A DNA stretch of 64,000 nt from Dipteris shenzhenensis (Eukaryota; Polypodiophyta; Polypodiopsida; Gleicheniales): assembly GCA_047967505.1 (NCBI GenBank), contig CM106540.1, one strand, 5' to 3'. Both the position numbers and the translations under genes were made by a program. A model generated the notes under the pieces. That model was not told the DNA's origin. It saw nothing but the letters and a program-made list of their open reading frames with translations, and did not search any database. Below are positions 1 to 12,200 of this stretch, piece after piece. Within the stretch, counting starts at the first letter, position 1. Each line of letters starts with the position of its first letter.

Positions 1-3000
1 TATGCGATGGGCGTGCCACTTTGCATGTAAGTTAATTCCACCTAGTTGAAGGTGTGTGCAAAGTATTGTGCCCATCGGATATGCTTTGCATTGTCGATCA
101 AGCATAACACACTGTTTTTGCCTTAGTGTCATGCACAACCATATAAAAACACGGCCATAGGTGTGTTATTCAAATAAATACTTATCAGATGAGGCCTCCA
201 CTTTGCACGCAAGTCCGTTTTAACTACGTTGAGGTGCGTGCAAAGTATTGTCACCATCGGATATGATTTACATGGTCGATCATGCATTATACACCGTTTT
301 TTCCCTAGTGGCATGCACATTCGCAAAAAAACACGCCCTTAGGTATGTTATCTGACCAAGTACTTATCAGATGGGTGTGCCTCTTTGACAACATTTTAAT
401 ACAACCTAAGTTGAGGTATAGGTAAAGTATTATGCCCATCAGATATGCTTTGCATGGTCGATCGAGCATTAAATTCCATTTTTGCCTTAGTGCCATGCAC
501 ATCCGTAAAAAAACACGCTGCTAGGTGTGTTATCCGATCAAGCACTTATGCGATGGGAATGCCACTTTGCATGTAAGTCAATTCCACTTAGTTGAAGGTG
601 TGTGCAAAGTATTGTGCCCATCGAATATGCTTTGCATGGTCGATCGAGCATTAAATTCCATTTTTGCCTTAGTGCCATGCACATCCGTAAAAAAACACGC
701 TGCTAGGTGTGTTATCTGATCAAGCACTTATGCGATGGGCGTGCCACTTTGCATGTAAGTCAATTCCACCTAGTTAAAGGTATGTGCAAAGTATTGTGCC
801 CATCGGATATGCTTTGCATGGTGGATCAAGCATTAAATACCATTTTTACCTTAGTGCCATGCACATCCGTAAAAAAACACGCTGCTAGGTGTGTTATCTG
901 ATCAAGCACTTATGCGATGGGCGTGCCACTTTGCATGTAAGTTAATTCCACCTAGTTGAAGGTGTGTGCAAAGTATTGTGCCCATCGGATATGCTTTGCA
1001 TTGTCGATCAAGCATAACACACTGTTTTTGCCTTAGTGTCATGCACAACCATATAAAAACACGGCCATAGGTGTGTTATTCAAATAAATACTTATCAGAT
1101 GGGGCCTCCACTTTGCACGCAAGTCCGTTTTAACTACGTTGAGGTGCGTGCAAAGTATTGTCACCATCAGATATGATTTGCATGGTTGATCACGCATTAT
1201 ACATCATTTTTTTCCTAATGACATGCACATTCACAAAAAAACACGCCATTAGGTGTGTTATTTGACCAAGTACTTATCGGATGGGTGTGCCTCATTGAGA
1301 ACATTTCAATACCACCTAGGTTGAGGCGTACGAAAAGTTTTGTGCCCATCGGATATCCTTTGCATGGTCTATCGAGCATTAAATTCTATTTTTACTCTAG
1401 TGTCATGCACATCCGTCAAAAAACACGTTTCTAGGTATGTTATAGGATCAAGCACTTATGGGACGGGCATGCCACTTTGCATGTAAGTCGATTCTACCTA
1501 GTTGAAGGTGTGTGCAAAGTATTGTGCCCATCGGATATGATTTGCATTGTCGATCAAGCATAAAACACCGTTTTTATCTTAGTGTCATGCACATTCGTAA
1601 AAAAACGCAGTCCTAGATGTGTTATTCAAACTAGTACTTATCGGATGGAGGCTCTAGTTTGCACGCAAGTCCGTTTCAACTAGTTTGAGATGTGTGCAAA
1701 GTATTGTCACCTTCGGATATGATTTGCATGGTTGATCAAGCATAACACACCGTTTTTGCCTTAGTGTCATGCACAATCATATAAAAACACGGCCATAGGT
1801 GTGTTATTTAAATAAGTACTTATCAGATGGGGGCTCCACTTTGAACGCAAGTCCGTTTTAAGTACATTGAGGTGCATGCAAAGTATTGTCACCATCGGAT
1901 ATGATTTGCATGGTCGATCACGCATTATACACCATTTTTTCCCTAGTGGTATGCACATCCGCAAAAAAACACGCCCTTGGGTATGTTATCTGACCAAGTA
2001 CTTATCGGATGGATGTGCCTCTTTGACAACATTTTAATAACAATTAGGTTGAGGTATAGGAAAAGTATTATGCCCATCGGATATGCTTTGCATGGTCGAT
2101 CGAGCATTAAATACCATTTTTGCCTTAGTGCCACGCACATCCGTAACAAAACACGCTGCTAGGTGTGTTATCCGATCAAGCACTTATGCGATGGGAATGC
2201 CACTTTGCATGTAAGTCAATTCCACCTAGTTGAAGGTGTGTGCAAAGTATCGTGCCCATCGGATATGCTTTGCATGGTCGATCGAGCATTAAATTCCATT
2301 TTTGCCTTAGTGCCATGCACATTCGTAAAAAAACACACTGCTAGATGTGTTATCTGATCAAGCACTTATGCGATGGGCGTGCCACTTTGCATGTAAGTCA
2401 ATTACACCTAGTTGAAGGTGTGTGCAAAGTATCGTGCCCATCGGATATGCTTTGCATTGTCGATCAAGCATAACACACCGTTTTTGCCTTAGTGTCATGC
2501 ACAACCATATAAAAACACGGCCATAGGTGTGTTATTCAAATAAATACTTATCAGATGGGGGCTCCACTTTGCACGCAAGTCTGTTTTAACTACGTTGAGG
2601 TGCGTGCAAAGTATTGTCACCATCGGATATGATTTGCATGGTCGATCACGCATTATACATCATTTTTTTCCTAATGACATGCACATTCACAAAAAAACAC
2701 GCCATTAGGTGTGTTATCTGACCAAGTACTTATCGGATGGGTGTGCCTCATTGAGAACATTTCAATACCACCTAGGTTGAGGCGTACGAAAAGTTTTGTG
2801 CCCATCGGATATCCTTTGCATGGTCTATCGAGCATTAAATACTATTTTTACTCTAGTGTCATGCACATCCGTCAAAAAACACGTTTCTAGGTATGTTATA
2901 GGATCAAGCACTTATGGGATGGGCATGCCACTTTGCATGTAAGTCGATTCTACCTAGTTGAAGGTGTGTGCAAAGTATTGTGCCCATCGGATATGCTTTG

Positions 3001-3355
3001 CATTGTCGATCAAGCATAAAACACCATTATTGCCTTAGTGTCATGCATAATCGTCAAAAAACACGATCGTAGGTGTATTTTTCGAACAAGTACTTATCGG
3101 ATGGGGATGTCACTTTGCACACAAGTCAATACTGCCTAGGTTGAGGAACGTGTAAAGTCTTGTGTCCATTGGATATGCTTTGCATAGTCTGTCTCACATG
3201 ATACACCATTTTGTTCCTAGTGTTATGCACAATCGTCATAAAATACATAGGAGGTGTGTTATCCGAACAAGTACTTATGAGATGGGTGCACCACTTTGAA
3301 TGCAAGTCAATAAGACCTAGGTTGAGGAGTGTACAAAGTTTTATGCCCATTGGAG
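1..3355. repeat. 182-bp satellite array with higher-order structure
   Basis: A head-to-tail array with a unit of about 182 bp. The GTGTGTTATC landmark recurs near 523, 705 and 887. Monomers diverge from each other, but blocks of several monomers recur almost unchanged. Bases 1-200 reappear at about 910-1110 (five units apart), and the 1170-1440 block reappears near 2625-2895 (eight units apart). This is the pattern of higher-order repeats. The array degrades and ends near 3355. Unit length is in the range of plant centromeric or knob satellites; a centromeric role is inference. The short open frames inside are repeat artefacts. Confidence 0.93.
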
Positions 3356-4135
3356 AAATGTAGATGCGATAATATTAGAAAATTCTCGGTATATGTATAT
3401 GTGTGTGTGTGTGTGGCAAACAATTTTGGCACAAAGTAAACACCTAGTGCACAAATTATGCACTTCATACCTTGAGTAAATAAGCTTGTTGATGAGGATA
3501 AATATACCCTTGAATAAAAGCACAGTTGTTGTATGACCACAATAGGATCGCTTTGACACCTGTGATTTTGCCCATATGTAAGTTTACAAATAGTATAAAA
3601 AATCATGTAATAATATATTAATAGTTTGCAAATGTGTATAGCAAGTGAGTAATGGGAAGTGGAAGTGGGAATGAGGAGGGAGGAGTGGAATAGGATAGGG
3701 AAGTAATAAGGGTGTATGATAATTAGTATAAAAAATAGTATAATAATATATTAATAGTTTTTAAATGGCAAGTGAGTAATGGGAAGTGGAAGTGAGAGTG
3801 GGGAGGGAAGAATGGAATGGGAGAGGGGAAAGTAATAGGGGAGTAGGCTAATAAGGGAGTGAAATGAGTGAGGAAGTTAATAGGGGATGAAAAAGAGAAG
3901 GGTGAGATGGGGAAATATGGGATTTTGGAAAATGGGACGTGGTGGAAATGTGGGATGGGAGTGGTGGCAATGGGGAGGAAGAAGAAATGGATGGATGGGA
4001 GGAGGGCTAATGGATGAGGGATGGGGGTTCAATAGGAGAGGGGGAGTAATGGGAGCCAATGGGAGAGGAGATAAATGAAAAGCCAATAGGAGAGAGGGGA
4101 GGAATGGAAAGCCAATAGGAGAGGAGGAGGAAAAC
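3356..4135. other. Non-coding junction, then purine-rich DNA
   Basis: Follows the satellite. It has a short TG run near 3400-3414, AT-rich DNA to about 3640, then G/A-rich DNA in which segments such as GGGAAGTGGAAGTG recur (near 3655 and 3780). I see no gene. A candidate TIR at 3439-3464 is listed separately. Confidence 0.6.
3439..3464 (+). repeat. Candidate left TIR of the 9-19 kb element
   Basis: Starts AACACCTA and ends TGCACT. It matches the reverse complement of the TIR at 18791-18816 at 20 of 26 positions without gaps. If correct, copy 1 of the transposon family would span 3439-18816 (15.4 kb). No matching target duplication is seen: AGTA lies outside the left end and CTTC outside the right. 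The pairing is therefore tentative. Confidence 0.35.
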
Positions 4136-4142
4136 CTAATTT

Positions 4143-4276
4143 TTCTTATATATAGTCTTCCTTCATTCATTCTTTCTCCCCTCATTTCATTCAAGCAAGA
4201 AAGCAAGGACGATCAAGAGAGCAAGGAAGGAAGAGCAAGAAAGCAAGAAAGAGCAAACTTACAAACTGTTTCCAGG
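4143..4276 (+). promoter_or_regulatory. Candidate TATA box and leader exon
   Basis: TATATATAG near 4147 is followed about 30 bp later by a pyrimidine-rich then A/G-rich stretch ending TTTCCAG|GTACTTGC, a good splice donor at about 4276. A related copy lies at about 6780-6870 with the same donor. I infer a promoter and untranslated first exon for the gene starting at 9289. Transcript data would be needed to prove it. Confidence 0.4.
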
Positions 4277-4319
4277 TACTTGCAAACTTTTTTTTCTAGT
4301 TTCTTTTTTAAAATTTAAA

Positions 4320-6240
4320 GAGAGAGAAATTAGAGAGAGAAAGGTTCAGGGGAGGGGAGGAAGGGAGGGGAGGAAGAGGGTGGGACGGGAGGGAGGAGGA
4401 AGGGAGGGGAAGAAGGGGCGAAGAGGGAGGTGGGTGTGAGGGTGGGAGGGGAGGCTGGCGCGGCGGGTGGGAGGGAAGCGGGTGGGTGCAGAGGGGAGGC
4501 TGGGAGGAGGAGGGGGGAGCGGCTGAGAGGGGGAGGGGGGGGCGCAGCGAGAGGAGGGGGGAGCGGCTGAGAGGGGGAGGGAGGGGGCCGCGGCTGAGGG
4601 GGGGAGGGTGAAGAGGGGGGGTAGGGGGGAGGAGGGGGAGGGGGGGGCGCCGTGAAGAGGGGGGGCTGGCGGCCGCGGCCGCCAGCCCGGGAGGGTGGGG
4701 GAGCGGCTAAGGGGGGGAAGGGGGGGTGGGGGAGGGGTTGCGAAAGGGGGGGGGGCGGGTGAAGAGGAGGGGGGGGGGGGCCTGGGTGAGAGGGGGGGGG
4801 GGCTGGCGGCCGCGGCCGCCAGCCCAGGGAAGGGGGGGGGGTGGGTTGGGAAGCGGGGGGGAGGGTGAAGAGGGGGAGGGGCTGGGTGAGAGGAGGGGGG
4901 GGGGGTGCGGGGTGGGTGAGAAGGGGGGGGGGCTGGCGGCCGCGGCCGCCAGCCCGGGTGAGAGGAGGGGGGAGAGAGGAGAGGGGGGGGGCTGGCGGCC
5001 GCGGCCGCCAGCCCGGGTGAGAGGAGGGGGGAGAGAGGAGAGGGGGGGGGGCTGGCGGCCGTGGCCGCCAGCCCGGGTGAGAGGAGGGGGGAGAGAGGAG
5101 AGGGGGGGGGGGGCTGGCGGCCGCGGCCGCCAGCCAGGGAGAGAGGAGAGGGGGGGAGGGGTGGGGGGTGGGTGAGAGGAGGGGGGGGGGCTGGGTGCGA
5201 GGAGGGGGGAGAGAGGAGAGGGGGGGGGGGCTGGCGGCCGCGGCCGCCAGCCAGGGAGAGAGGAGAGGGGGGGCGGGCTGGGTGCGAGGAGGGGGGAGAG
5301 AGGAGAGGGGGGGGGGGGGCTGGCGGCCGCGGCCGCCAGCCAGGGAGAGAGGAGAGGGGGGGAGGGGTCGGGGGGGTGGGTGCGAGGAGGGGGGAGAGAG
5401 GAGAGGGGGGGGGGGGGGCTGGCGGCCGCGGCCGCCAGCCAGGGAGAGAGGAGAGGGGGGGAGGGGTGGGGGGTGGGTGAGAGGAGGGGGGGGGGCTCGC
5501 CAGCCAGGGAGAGAGGAGAGGGGGGGGGGCTGGGAGAGAGGAGAGGGGGGGGGGGGGGCTGGCGGCCGCGGCCGCCAGCCCAGGGAGAGAGGAGAGGGGG
5601 GGCTGGGTGAGAGGAGGGGGGAGAGAGGAGAGGGGGGGGGGCTGGCGGCCGCGGCCGCCAGCCAGGGAGAGAGGAGAGGGGGGGCGGGCTGGGTGAGAGG
5701 AGGGGGGAGAGAGGAGAGGGGGGGGGGGCTGGCGGCCGCGGCCGCCAGCCAGGGAGCGGGATGGGTGGGGAGGGGTGGGGGGTGGGTGAGAGGAGGAGGG
5801 GGGGGCTGGCGGCCGCGGCCGCCAGCCAGGGAGAGAGGAGAGGGGGGGGGGGCTGGGAGAGAGGAGAGGGGGGGGGGGGCTGGCGGCCGCGGCCGCCAGC
5901 CAGGGAGAGAGGAGAGGGGGGCGGGCTGGGAGAGAGGAGGGGGGGGGGGGGGCTAGAGGGGGGGGGGGCTGGCGGCCCCGGCCGCCAGCTGGGAGGGTGA
6001 AGGGAGGGATGGGTGGGTTGCGAAGGGGGGGGGGGGTGAGAGGAGGGGGGGGGGCTGGCGGCCGCGGCAGCCAGCCCAGGGAGTGAGGAGAGGGGGGGGC
6101 TGGCGGCCAGCCCCAGGGAGGGCGGAGGGGGAGCTGGGTGAGAGGAGGGGGGGGTCGCCAAGGAAGGAGGGAGGGGGGGCCAAAGGGAGAGTGAGGAAGA
6201 GGGTGGAAAGGTTGGGGGGGTCGTCAAGGGGGGTGGGGAA
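4320..6240. repeat. G-rich array with 20-bp GC palindromes
   Basis: Nearly C-free on the plus strand, except for about 17 copies of the palindrome CTGGCGGCCGCGGCCGCCAG or close variants, from 4668 to about 6115. These are separated by runs of 6-14 G and by GAGAGAGGAGAG blocks, with spacing of roughly 60-140 bp. Variants include CGTGG near 5060, CCCCGG near 5975 and a collapsed copy near 6100. G-runs give strong quadruplex potential, and each palindrome can form a cruciform and contains a NotI site. Long proline/serine-rich frames here are composition artefacts. Confidence 0.92.
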
Positions 6241-6740
6241 AATTTAGGAAGGTTAAAAGGGGTAGGGGGAAAAAGGGGTAGGGGAGGAAGAGGTTAGGCG
6301 ATGGGAGAGGGGAAGGGTAGCAAGAGGGGAGAGGGATTTTGGGGAAGGAGGGAGAGCGGAGGGAAGGGAGGAGTTTTGGCGGCGGAGGAAGGGGAGGGGA
6401 GGGAAGGAGGTTGGAGGAGAGGATTGGGTCGAGGGATGGATGGAGGGAAGGAGAGGAGAGAGAGGAGAGAGAGAGAAGGAGAGAGAGATGGGAGAGGAGG
6501 ATTTGACTTACGAGAAGAATGAAAAGGACGTACGAGAATGAAAAGGACTTACATGAAAAGGACTTACGAGAATGAAAAGGACTTACAAGAATCGAGAAGA
6601 ATGTTGAAGAAAGTATCAAGAAGAATGTTGAACATAAATTTGAATTCAAAAGGAACGTATAAGAAGAAAGTATAAGAAGAATGTTGAACACAAATTTGAA
6701 TTCAAATTTATAATGAATTCAAATTTCCCTCTCTTTTTTG
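6241..6740. repeat. Purine-rich DNA with GAAAAGGACTTAC repeats
   Basis: G/A-rich DNA to about 6500, then several direct copies of GAATGAAAAGGACTTAC-like units at 6525-6595 and AAGAAGAATGTTGAA-like units at 6590-6690. No gene seen. Confidence 0.6.
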
Positions 6741-6779
6741 AAAATTCAAATTTATGTGTAGGAGTGGACTAGTTTTAAC

Positions 6780-6872
6780 TCTCTCCTCGTTTCATTGAAG
6801 CAACCAAGAGCGGAAGAGAAAGGATAAGCCGAGCCTTACTTTTTTCACTTTTTCCACTTTTTCCAGGTACTT
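6780..6872 (+). promoter_or_regulatory. Second candidate leader exon with donor
   Basis: CTCCTCGTTTCATTGAAGCA then purine-rich DNA ending TTTCCAG|GTACTTGC at about 6865. It resembles 4180-4276 in composition, in the TTTCATT.AAGCA block and in the donor. It may be a duplicated alternative first exon of the downstream gene. The segment 7029-7145 also repeats itself (TTTGAGAAATGGGAGAATAGGGA twice). Confidence 0.35.
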
Positions 6873-7139
6873 GCATTCTTTTTTATTCGTCTTGTAATTC
6901 TATTTCTTTACTTACAATTCTTTTCAATTAGTTTCTTAGAAGGCATTACAATTCTTTTTAAATTAGTTTCTTATTTGAGTTTTTGAGTTCTATTTTAATT
7001 AGTTTTTTATTTATATTCGATTGTAAATTTGAGAAATGGGAGAATAGGGATTAGTTTCTTATTTGAGTTTTTGAGTTCTATTTTAATTAGTTTTTTATTT
7101 ATATTCGAGTTTGTAAATTTGAGAAATGGGAGAATAGGG

Positions 7140-7716
7140 AGGGAGGGAAAGAGAGAAATTAAGAGAGAGAAGAGGGGCTCCTTAAGAGAGGGAGAGAGAG
7201 AGAGAGAGATTCACACAGAGAATAGGGGCTCCTTAAATGAGAGAGAAGAGTAGGGAGGGAAAGAAAGAGAGAGGAGAGAGGCGGAGAGAGATTAAGAGAG
7301 AGAAGAGTAGGGAGGGAAAGAAAGAGAGAGGAGAGAGGCGGAGAGAGATTAAGAGAGAGAAGAGTAGGGAGGGAAAGAAAGAGAGAGGAGAGAGGCGGAG
7401 AGAGATTAAGAGAGAGAAGAGTAGGGAGGGAAAGAAAGAGAGAGGAGAGAGGCGGAGAGAGATTAAGAGAGAGAAGCTGGTAAGGAGTGAGGAGAGAGGG
7501 GGAGAGAGATTAAGAGAGAGAAGCGGGTCTCTTGGGGGCCGTGGCTACTTGAGGGAGGGAGAGAGTAGGGAGAGAGAGGGAGAGAGAAAGAGAGAGAGGG
7601 AGAGAGAGAAAGAGAGAGAGGGAGAGAGAGAGAAAGTTTATAGGAATGAAACGTGGCGAGAGGAGAGAGGAAAAGAGAGAGAGAGAGAGCAGAGAAGAGG
7701 GAGACTTAGGGAGAGA

Positions 7717-7747
<31 letters not shown>

Positions 7748-8165
7748 GAATGAAACTTCTGTGCTAGAGGGAGAGAGAGGGAGAGAGAGAATAAGTGGGA
7801 TGAGGATAGAGAGCTTAAGAGTTGTCAAAGAGAGAGAGAGAGAGATTAAGAGAGAGAATGAGGTGTCTTGACTATGACTACAAGGAGATTTAGGAGGAGA
7901 GAGAGAGAGAGAGAGAGAGAGAAAGTAAAGAGAGTTTTATATATTTACATCTTTTATATTATATTTTTAAATGAGAGAGAAGAGTAGGGAGAGAAAGAAA
8001 GAGAGAGGAGAGAGAGGGAGAGAGATTAAGAGAGAGAAGCCAGTTTAGGGTTTAGGGTTTAAGAGTTATAGAGAGAGAGAGAGAGATTAAGAGAGAGAAT
8101 GAGGTGTCTTGACTATGGCTGCAAAGAGATTTAGGAGTAGAGAGAGAGAGAAAGTAAAGAGAGTT
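7140..8165. repeat. GA-rich simple repeats with a 57-bp tandem unit
   Basis: Dominated by GA runs. Four near-identical 57-bp units start at 7247, 7304, 7361 and 7418. A larger block (GAGGTGTCTTGACTATG... to AGAGTTTTATATATTTACAT) occurs twice, near 7858-7955 and 8098-8180. TTTAGGGTTTAGGGTTTA at 8046-8063 is the plant telomere motif, too short to be a telomere. No gene; the open frame across the GA repeat is an artefact. Confidence 0.85.
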
Positions 8166-8633
8166 TTATATATTTACATACTTTATATTATACTTTTAAA
8201 AAATTATAAAAGAGTGAATTTATGGTTTATTTTGAAAGTGAGATAATGTTTTTATATATATTCATCTTTTAAATTGAAAAATGTTAACTTTTCTTTAGAT
8301 ACTTGTTCTTTATTTATATCACATGCAGGTTTAGCCTCTACATCACAACCCCTTCTTTTGCATATTTAAGCCTCTTAAACCCCAGCACATTAAAATGAAC
8401 ACAGAAAAAGAAATTATTTATTGCTTTTCTTCGCTTCGACGGTTGGTTTAGCATAGTTTAGCATAGATTAGATTGCCTTAGAGGAGAGACAATTCTCCAA
8501 GTTGCCAATCGAAGCCATGCTCAAATTTTTCTAACTAGTTCCTATTCGTTGTCAGTCCCTTCGCTCACATGCGGTTTAACACTCATAACATGCTATTAAA
8601 TAAGACCTTTTACCATTTACCAAGAAGTTTATC
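8166..8633. other. AT-rich leader/intron-like DNA
   Basis: No open frame of note. TATCACATGCAG at about 8320-8331 is a plausible splice acceptor, so part of this stretch may be an untranslated exon. Otherwise I see nothing specific. Confidence 0.4.
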
Positions 8634-9020
8634 AGTGGGCAGATTGCATGAGCAAATATCAGTGGACAGATTGCATGAGCAGATATCAGTGGACAGATTG
8701 CATATATCAGTGGACAGATTACATGTCATGGGACATATTGGAGCTTGATGATTATTGGTTATTTTTATTGCATTTGTATAAATATTTAAGCTCATTTATT
8801 GTCATTAAAATCCTTGTAAAGCCTTTTATGCTATTTTTTACATTTATTGTCATATGAAGTGCCTTGTAATAAACCCGACCATCCCGACCATTCACTAATT
8901 AACGAGTATCAGTGGGATGCATAAGTGGATATCATGTGGGCTGCATAAGTGGATATCAGTGGAACAGTTTTTAGTGGATAGATTGCAACAGTTGGGTATC
9001 AGTGCTCAGATATCAATGGA
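8634..9020 (+). repeat. ATATCAGTGGACAGATTGCAT repeat cluster
   Basis: Direct repeats of ATATCAGTGGACAGATTGCA are packed at 8655-8730, with looser copies (AGTATCAGTGGGATGCATAAGTGG, ATCAGTGGAACAG) to about 9020. The cluster lies just upstream of the coding start at 9289. Repeated short motifs at such a place could be protein-binding sites; that is inference. Confidence 0.75.
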
Positions 9021-9232
9021 TGGACAGATTACATGAATCTTCACGAAGATTGAAGCTTTATCACTAGATGACATTTTATATTACTTGTAAAGCTTTATTG
9101 GCTAATTCTTTTACATTTGTACAAATATTTAAGCCTTGTAAAGCCTTTTAGGCTATTTCCCACATTTATTGCCATATGAAGCCTTGTAAAGCCTTTTGGG
9201 CTATTTTCCACATTTATTGTATCAAGGGTTGT
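8815..9232 (+). repeat. GTAAAGCCTTTTGGGCTATT repeats
   Basis: Four related blocks contain GTAAAGCCTTTT.GGCTATTT followed by ACATTTATTG (near 8815, 9090, 9140 and 9187). The AAGCC...GGCTT halves can form short stems. These overlap the interval between the ATATCAGTGG cluster and the splice acceptor before the start codon. Confidence 0.7.
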
Positions 9233-9288
9233 ATATTGTACTTTACTTGTATGTATCTAAATTCTTCATTATCTTTTCTTGTAGGATT

Positions 9289-12200
9289 ATGGAGCAATCA
9301 GCTAATGTGATGGCTATGCTAGATGACTCTGAGATCAGAGAATGGGTTTCTGATGTCACTTTGAATTTCAAAGGAAAGGAATATAGCCCCAATGGCTTTG
9401 GTAGGTGGACTCGATATCACATGGGTAGAAGAGCCTGGTTTCTTCATCAAAAGGAAAAGAGACTCTTTCTACTTATGTCAAAAAGGGAGTTCAATGGTGT
9501 TGAAGATCCATGGGATGCTACTTTCTTCAAAAAAGATATGACTTCAAGCCTTGTAGTAGGCATAATAATTCAGCGAAAAGACACCTTTGTGGATATTTTA
9601 ACAAAGAGTTCAGATCCTGAAGTTGGCGGTATGCATTTTATTGTGTCAAGGAGAGACGCAAAGACCTTTGTGATGCCTCCTCCTCAACCATCAAAGTTTC
9701 CAGAGTTGCAAAGGGCATTGGAGACTCTTTCATATACTTGGGAGCAATTTCCTAGTGTGGTGGCAAAAAGGATGCATGCAAAGATAATGCTTGAATACTT
9801 TCAGGATGCAGAATATGCTCTCCATATGCAAGAATCATCACATGAAGGAGATCAAAAAGCTCAGACTTCAATGCAGGGACAAGAAGAACAGGCACACTGT
9901 CACAAACCTGTAGAAGATGAGCGCAAACTTGTAGAGCCAGAAATGGTGAATGTAACTAAGGATGATGAAAAACAAGCCTTGAGTGCACGGGAATTAGCAA
10001 AAATTGAAGAAGATCAAGGTCGATCCACTGCAGTTATGCTAGAAGCTCTTGCTAGCAAGCCACGACGTGAAATGCAAAAGGCTAGTACTGCAAGAGCCAC
10101 GGTTCCAAGCAGTAAGAAAAGACATCGTCCCACTGTAGAGAAAGATAATGTGGATGAAAAACGGTCAAAAAAAGAGAAAGATGAAGAAGACTCAGAATCT
10201 GAGGCTGAAGATGATCAAGATGAACTCACATCAATTAAAAATCTTAATCTGCGTCTTAATGAAGCAGTTACAGATGATGATGTGGGATATATTTGGGGTC
10301 AAAGGACATGGTTTGTGAATGCCAAAGATGTGGAAGCTGCAGCTCTGTTTACTAATAGCCGAAGCCTTGATATATCCTATGCAATGCAAATATACGAGGC
10401 TTTGAGAGATGGCAAGAAACCTGTGGCAAGTAATGTGGTCTTGCGCCCAATAATGTTTTGTCCAACCAAAAATAGTTTTCTGGATCAAATAACATTTACA
10501 GGGCCTACACATTTCGAGGAGATCTTCAGTCAATTCTTTAAAAACACTCTAAAAAATATTCCACATGAACGAGGCGAAGAGGCACAAGGAGAGAATATGC
10601 TAAAGGAAGTCAAGAAGGAATTTCTCCTTCATTGCAGATTCCAGCCCATTGATGGTCAACATTGGGCTTATGCTTGTAATCAGATCGCAAGGGAAGCAAA
10701 GGAGGGCAAAAGACTCACTCCAGAACAATTTGTAAAGATAAGCTCATTCCATTATTATCCTGCAACGATCTGTATATTCAAGCATGAGATTAAATATTTG
10801 ATTGAGTCCGAAAGACTTAATCATTATGTCCATGGAAAGCGTAAGATATCCTCAACATCAGAGGTCTTACAGAAGGCAAGGGTGATATGGACAACATTTG
10901 GTTCCCCAAATCCTGATTTGAAGCGAAAGGTCACAAAAGCAGACGCCGACACACTCACAAACTTTTATACTTCTTTGAGTGCAGTTGTGCCTAGGGGAAC
11001 CCAAGAGCGGGAAGAAAGTATGACAAGCCTCAAGGTGGTGAGGGACAGATATGCCGACTATACTTCTATCATCTTTCGTCCTGTTGAAGTGTTCAATGAG
11101 ATGCTTGAAACGTGCATTGCTTGTGAGCGTGGACAGCTGACCTATGAAGCTCCTTTGTTTATCTCCGGCAAGTCAAAGGTAATGGATAAGAAGGAGTTGA
11201 CGGCAAGGATGTGGAGGCCTGTAAAGTACTTACCTGATAAGTATGCATCCATGGCAGCACAAAGAATTTTAAAGAAAGAATGGTTTTTTGGAAAAAAAGA
11301 CAAAGACCACTGCATGGAAGAATGCATCAATGTACAGGTGAGGCGTGATGCAGTGCATAGTGCCATCAAGTATTTGCTGTCAGAGAAACAAATTCCACTT
11401 ACTCATTGCAACATTGACTATAATGTGGTGAAGCATATAGCTTCTTTGTCAACACCCAAGGTAAAGCTATGGGCCAACAGGTGGATTAAAAAGGATGAAG
11501 ATGGGTCGGAAATAGTAACCTCTTATATGAGAAAAGAGATCCCACAACAGGTGGTTGCATATGTGGAAAGATTAATCAGCGAGATAAGAATGCCAACAGA
11601 TATGCACCAAAGCTTTCAATTCAATGTAGAGGTTACGGCAGAGTCTGGAAAGCTTGTCAACTTCAGGGGAGTCTCAGAAGATGACTTCTTTAAGAATGAG
11701 TCAGCATGGGATAAGCCACAACTATTCTTTATCAATGAAGTTTCTAGCGATGATATCCATAACTTCATTGATAGAATAGTATATACCACCATTAGCAAAG
11801 TGGCGATTTGTAACATTGTCATATTTGTTGATAAAAAAGACAAAGAAGCCATGCAGGTTACTCTAGAGCGAGCATATTCATCAGATTTGAAGATCTATAG
11901 TGGTGTTTATGCAGCAAAGAGAGGCAAGAGAGAATGTGGCATAGCGATTCAAACTCTTGAATCATTCTTTCTATGTATGCGGAGTCCCAACCCTGATCAC
12001 TCTTTACAAAAGAACATAAGAGGGAATTCAAATAATTTGAGATTGATGCTAGAAGAGCAAGATATTCCCAGGTCCATACATTATCAGAAAAACAACTACG
12101 GAAGTCCTGCAAAAAGTGGGAGTCTCTTGCTTACCATGATGGAGAATTTGCTGCCGGCAGGTTGGGAGGTCACCTTGTGCAGGATGGGATATTTATTTGA

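Noticed and set aside
125-2357. Several 60-70-codon frames in the satellite, similar to each other
   Set aside because: They recur because the DNA is tandemly repeated; no start context or domain.
4707-6227. 506-codon minus-strand frame rich in Pro, Ser and Leu, and matching Gly/Arg-rich plus-strand frames
   Set aside because: Produced by the G-rich repeat array; frames follow the repeat on both strands and shift with G-run length. Not a gene.
7237-7767. 176-codon Arg/Glu-rich frame
   Set aside because: Translation of GA simple repeats (57-bp unit); no gene-like composition outside the repeat.
8046-8063. TTTAGGG repeats as a telomere
   Set aside because: Only about two and a half units; may be a telo-box in a leader or chance, not a chromosome end.
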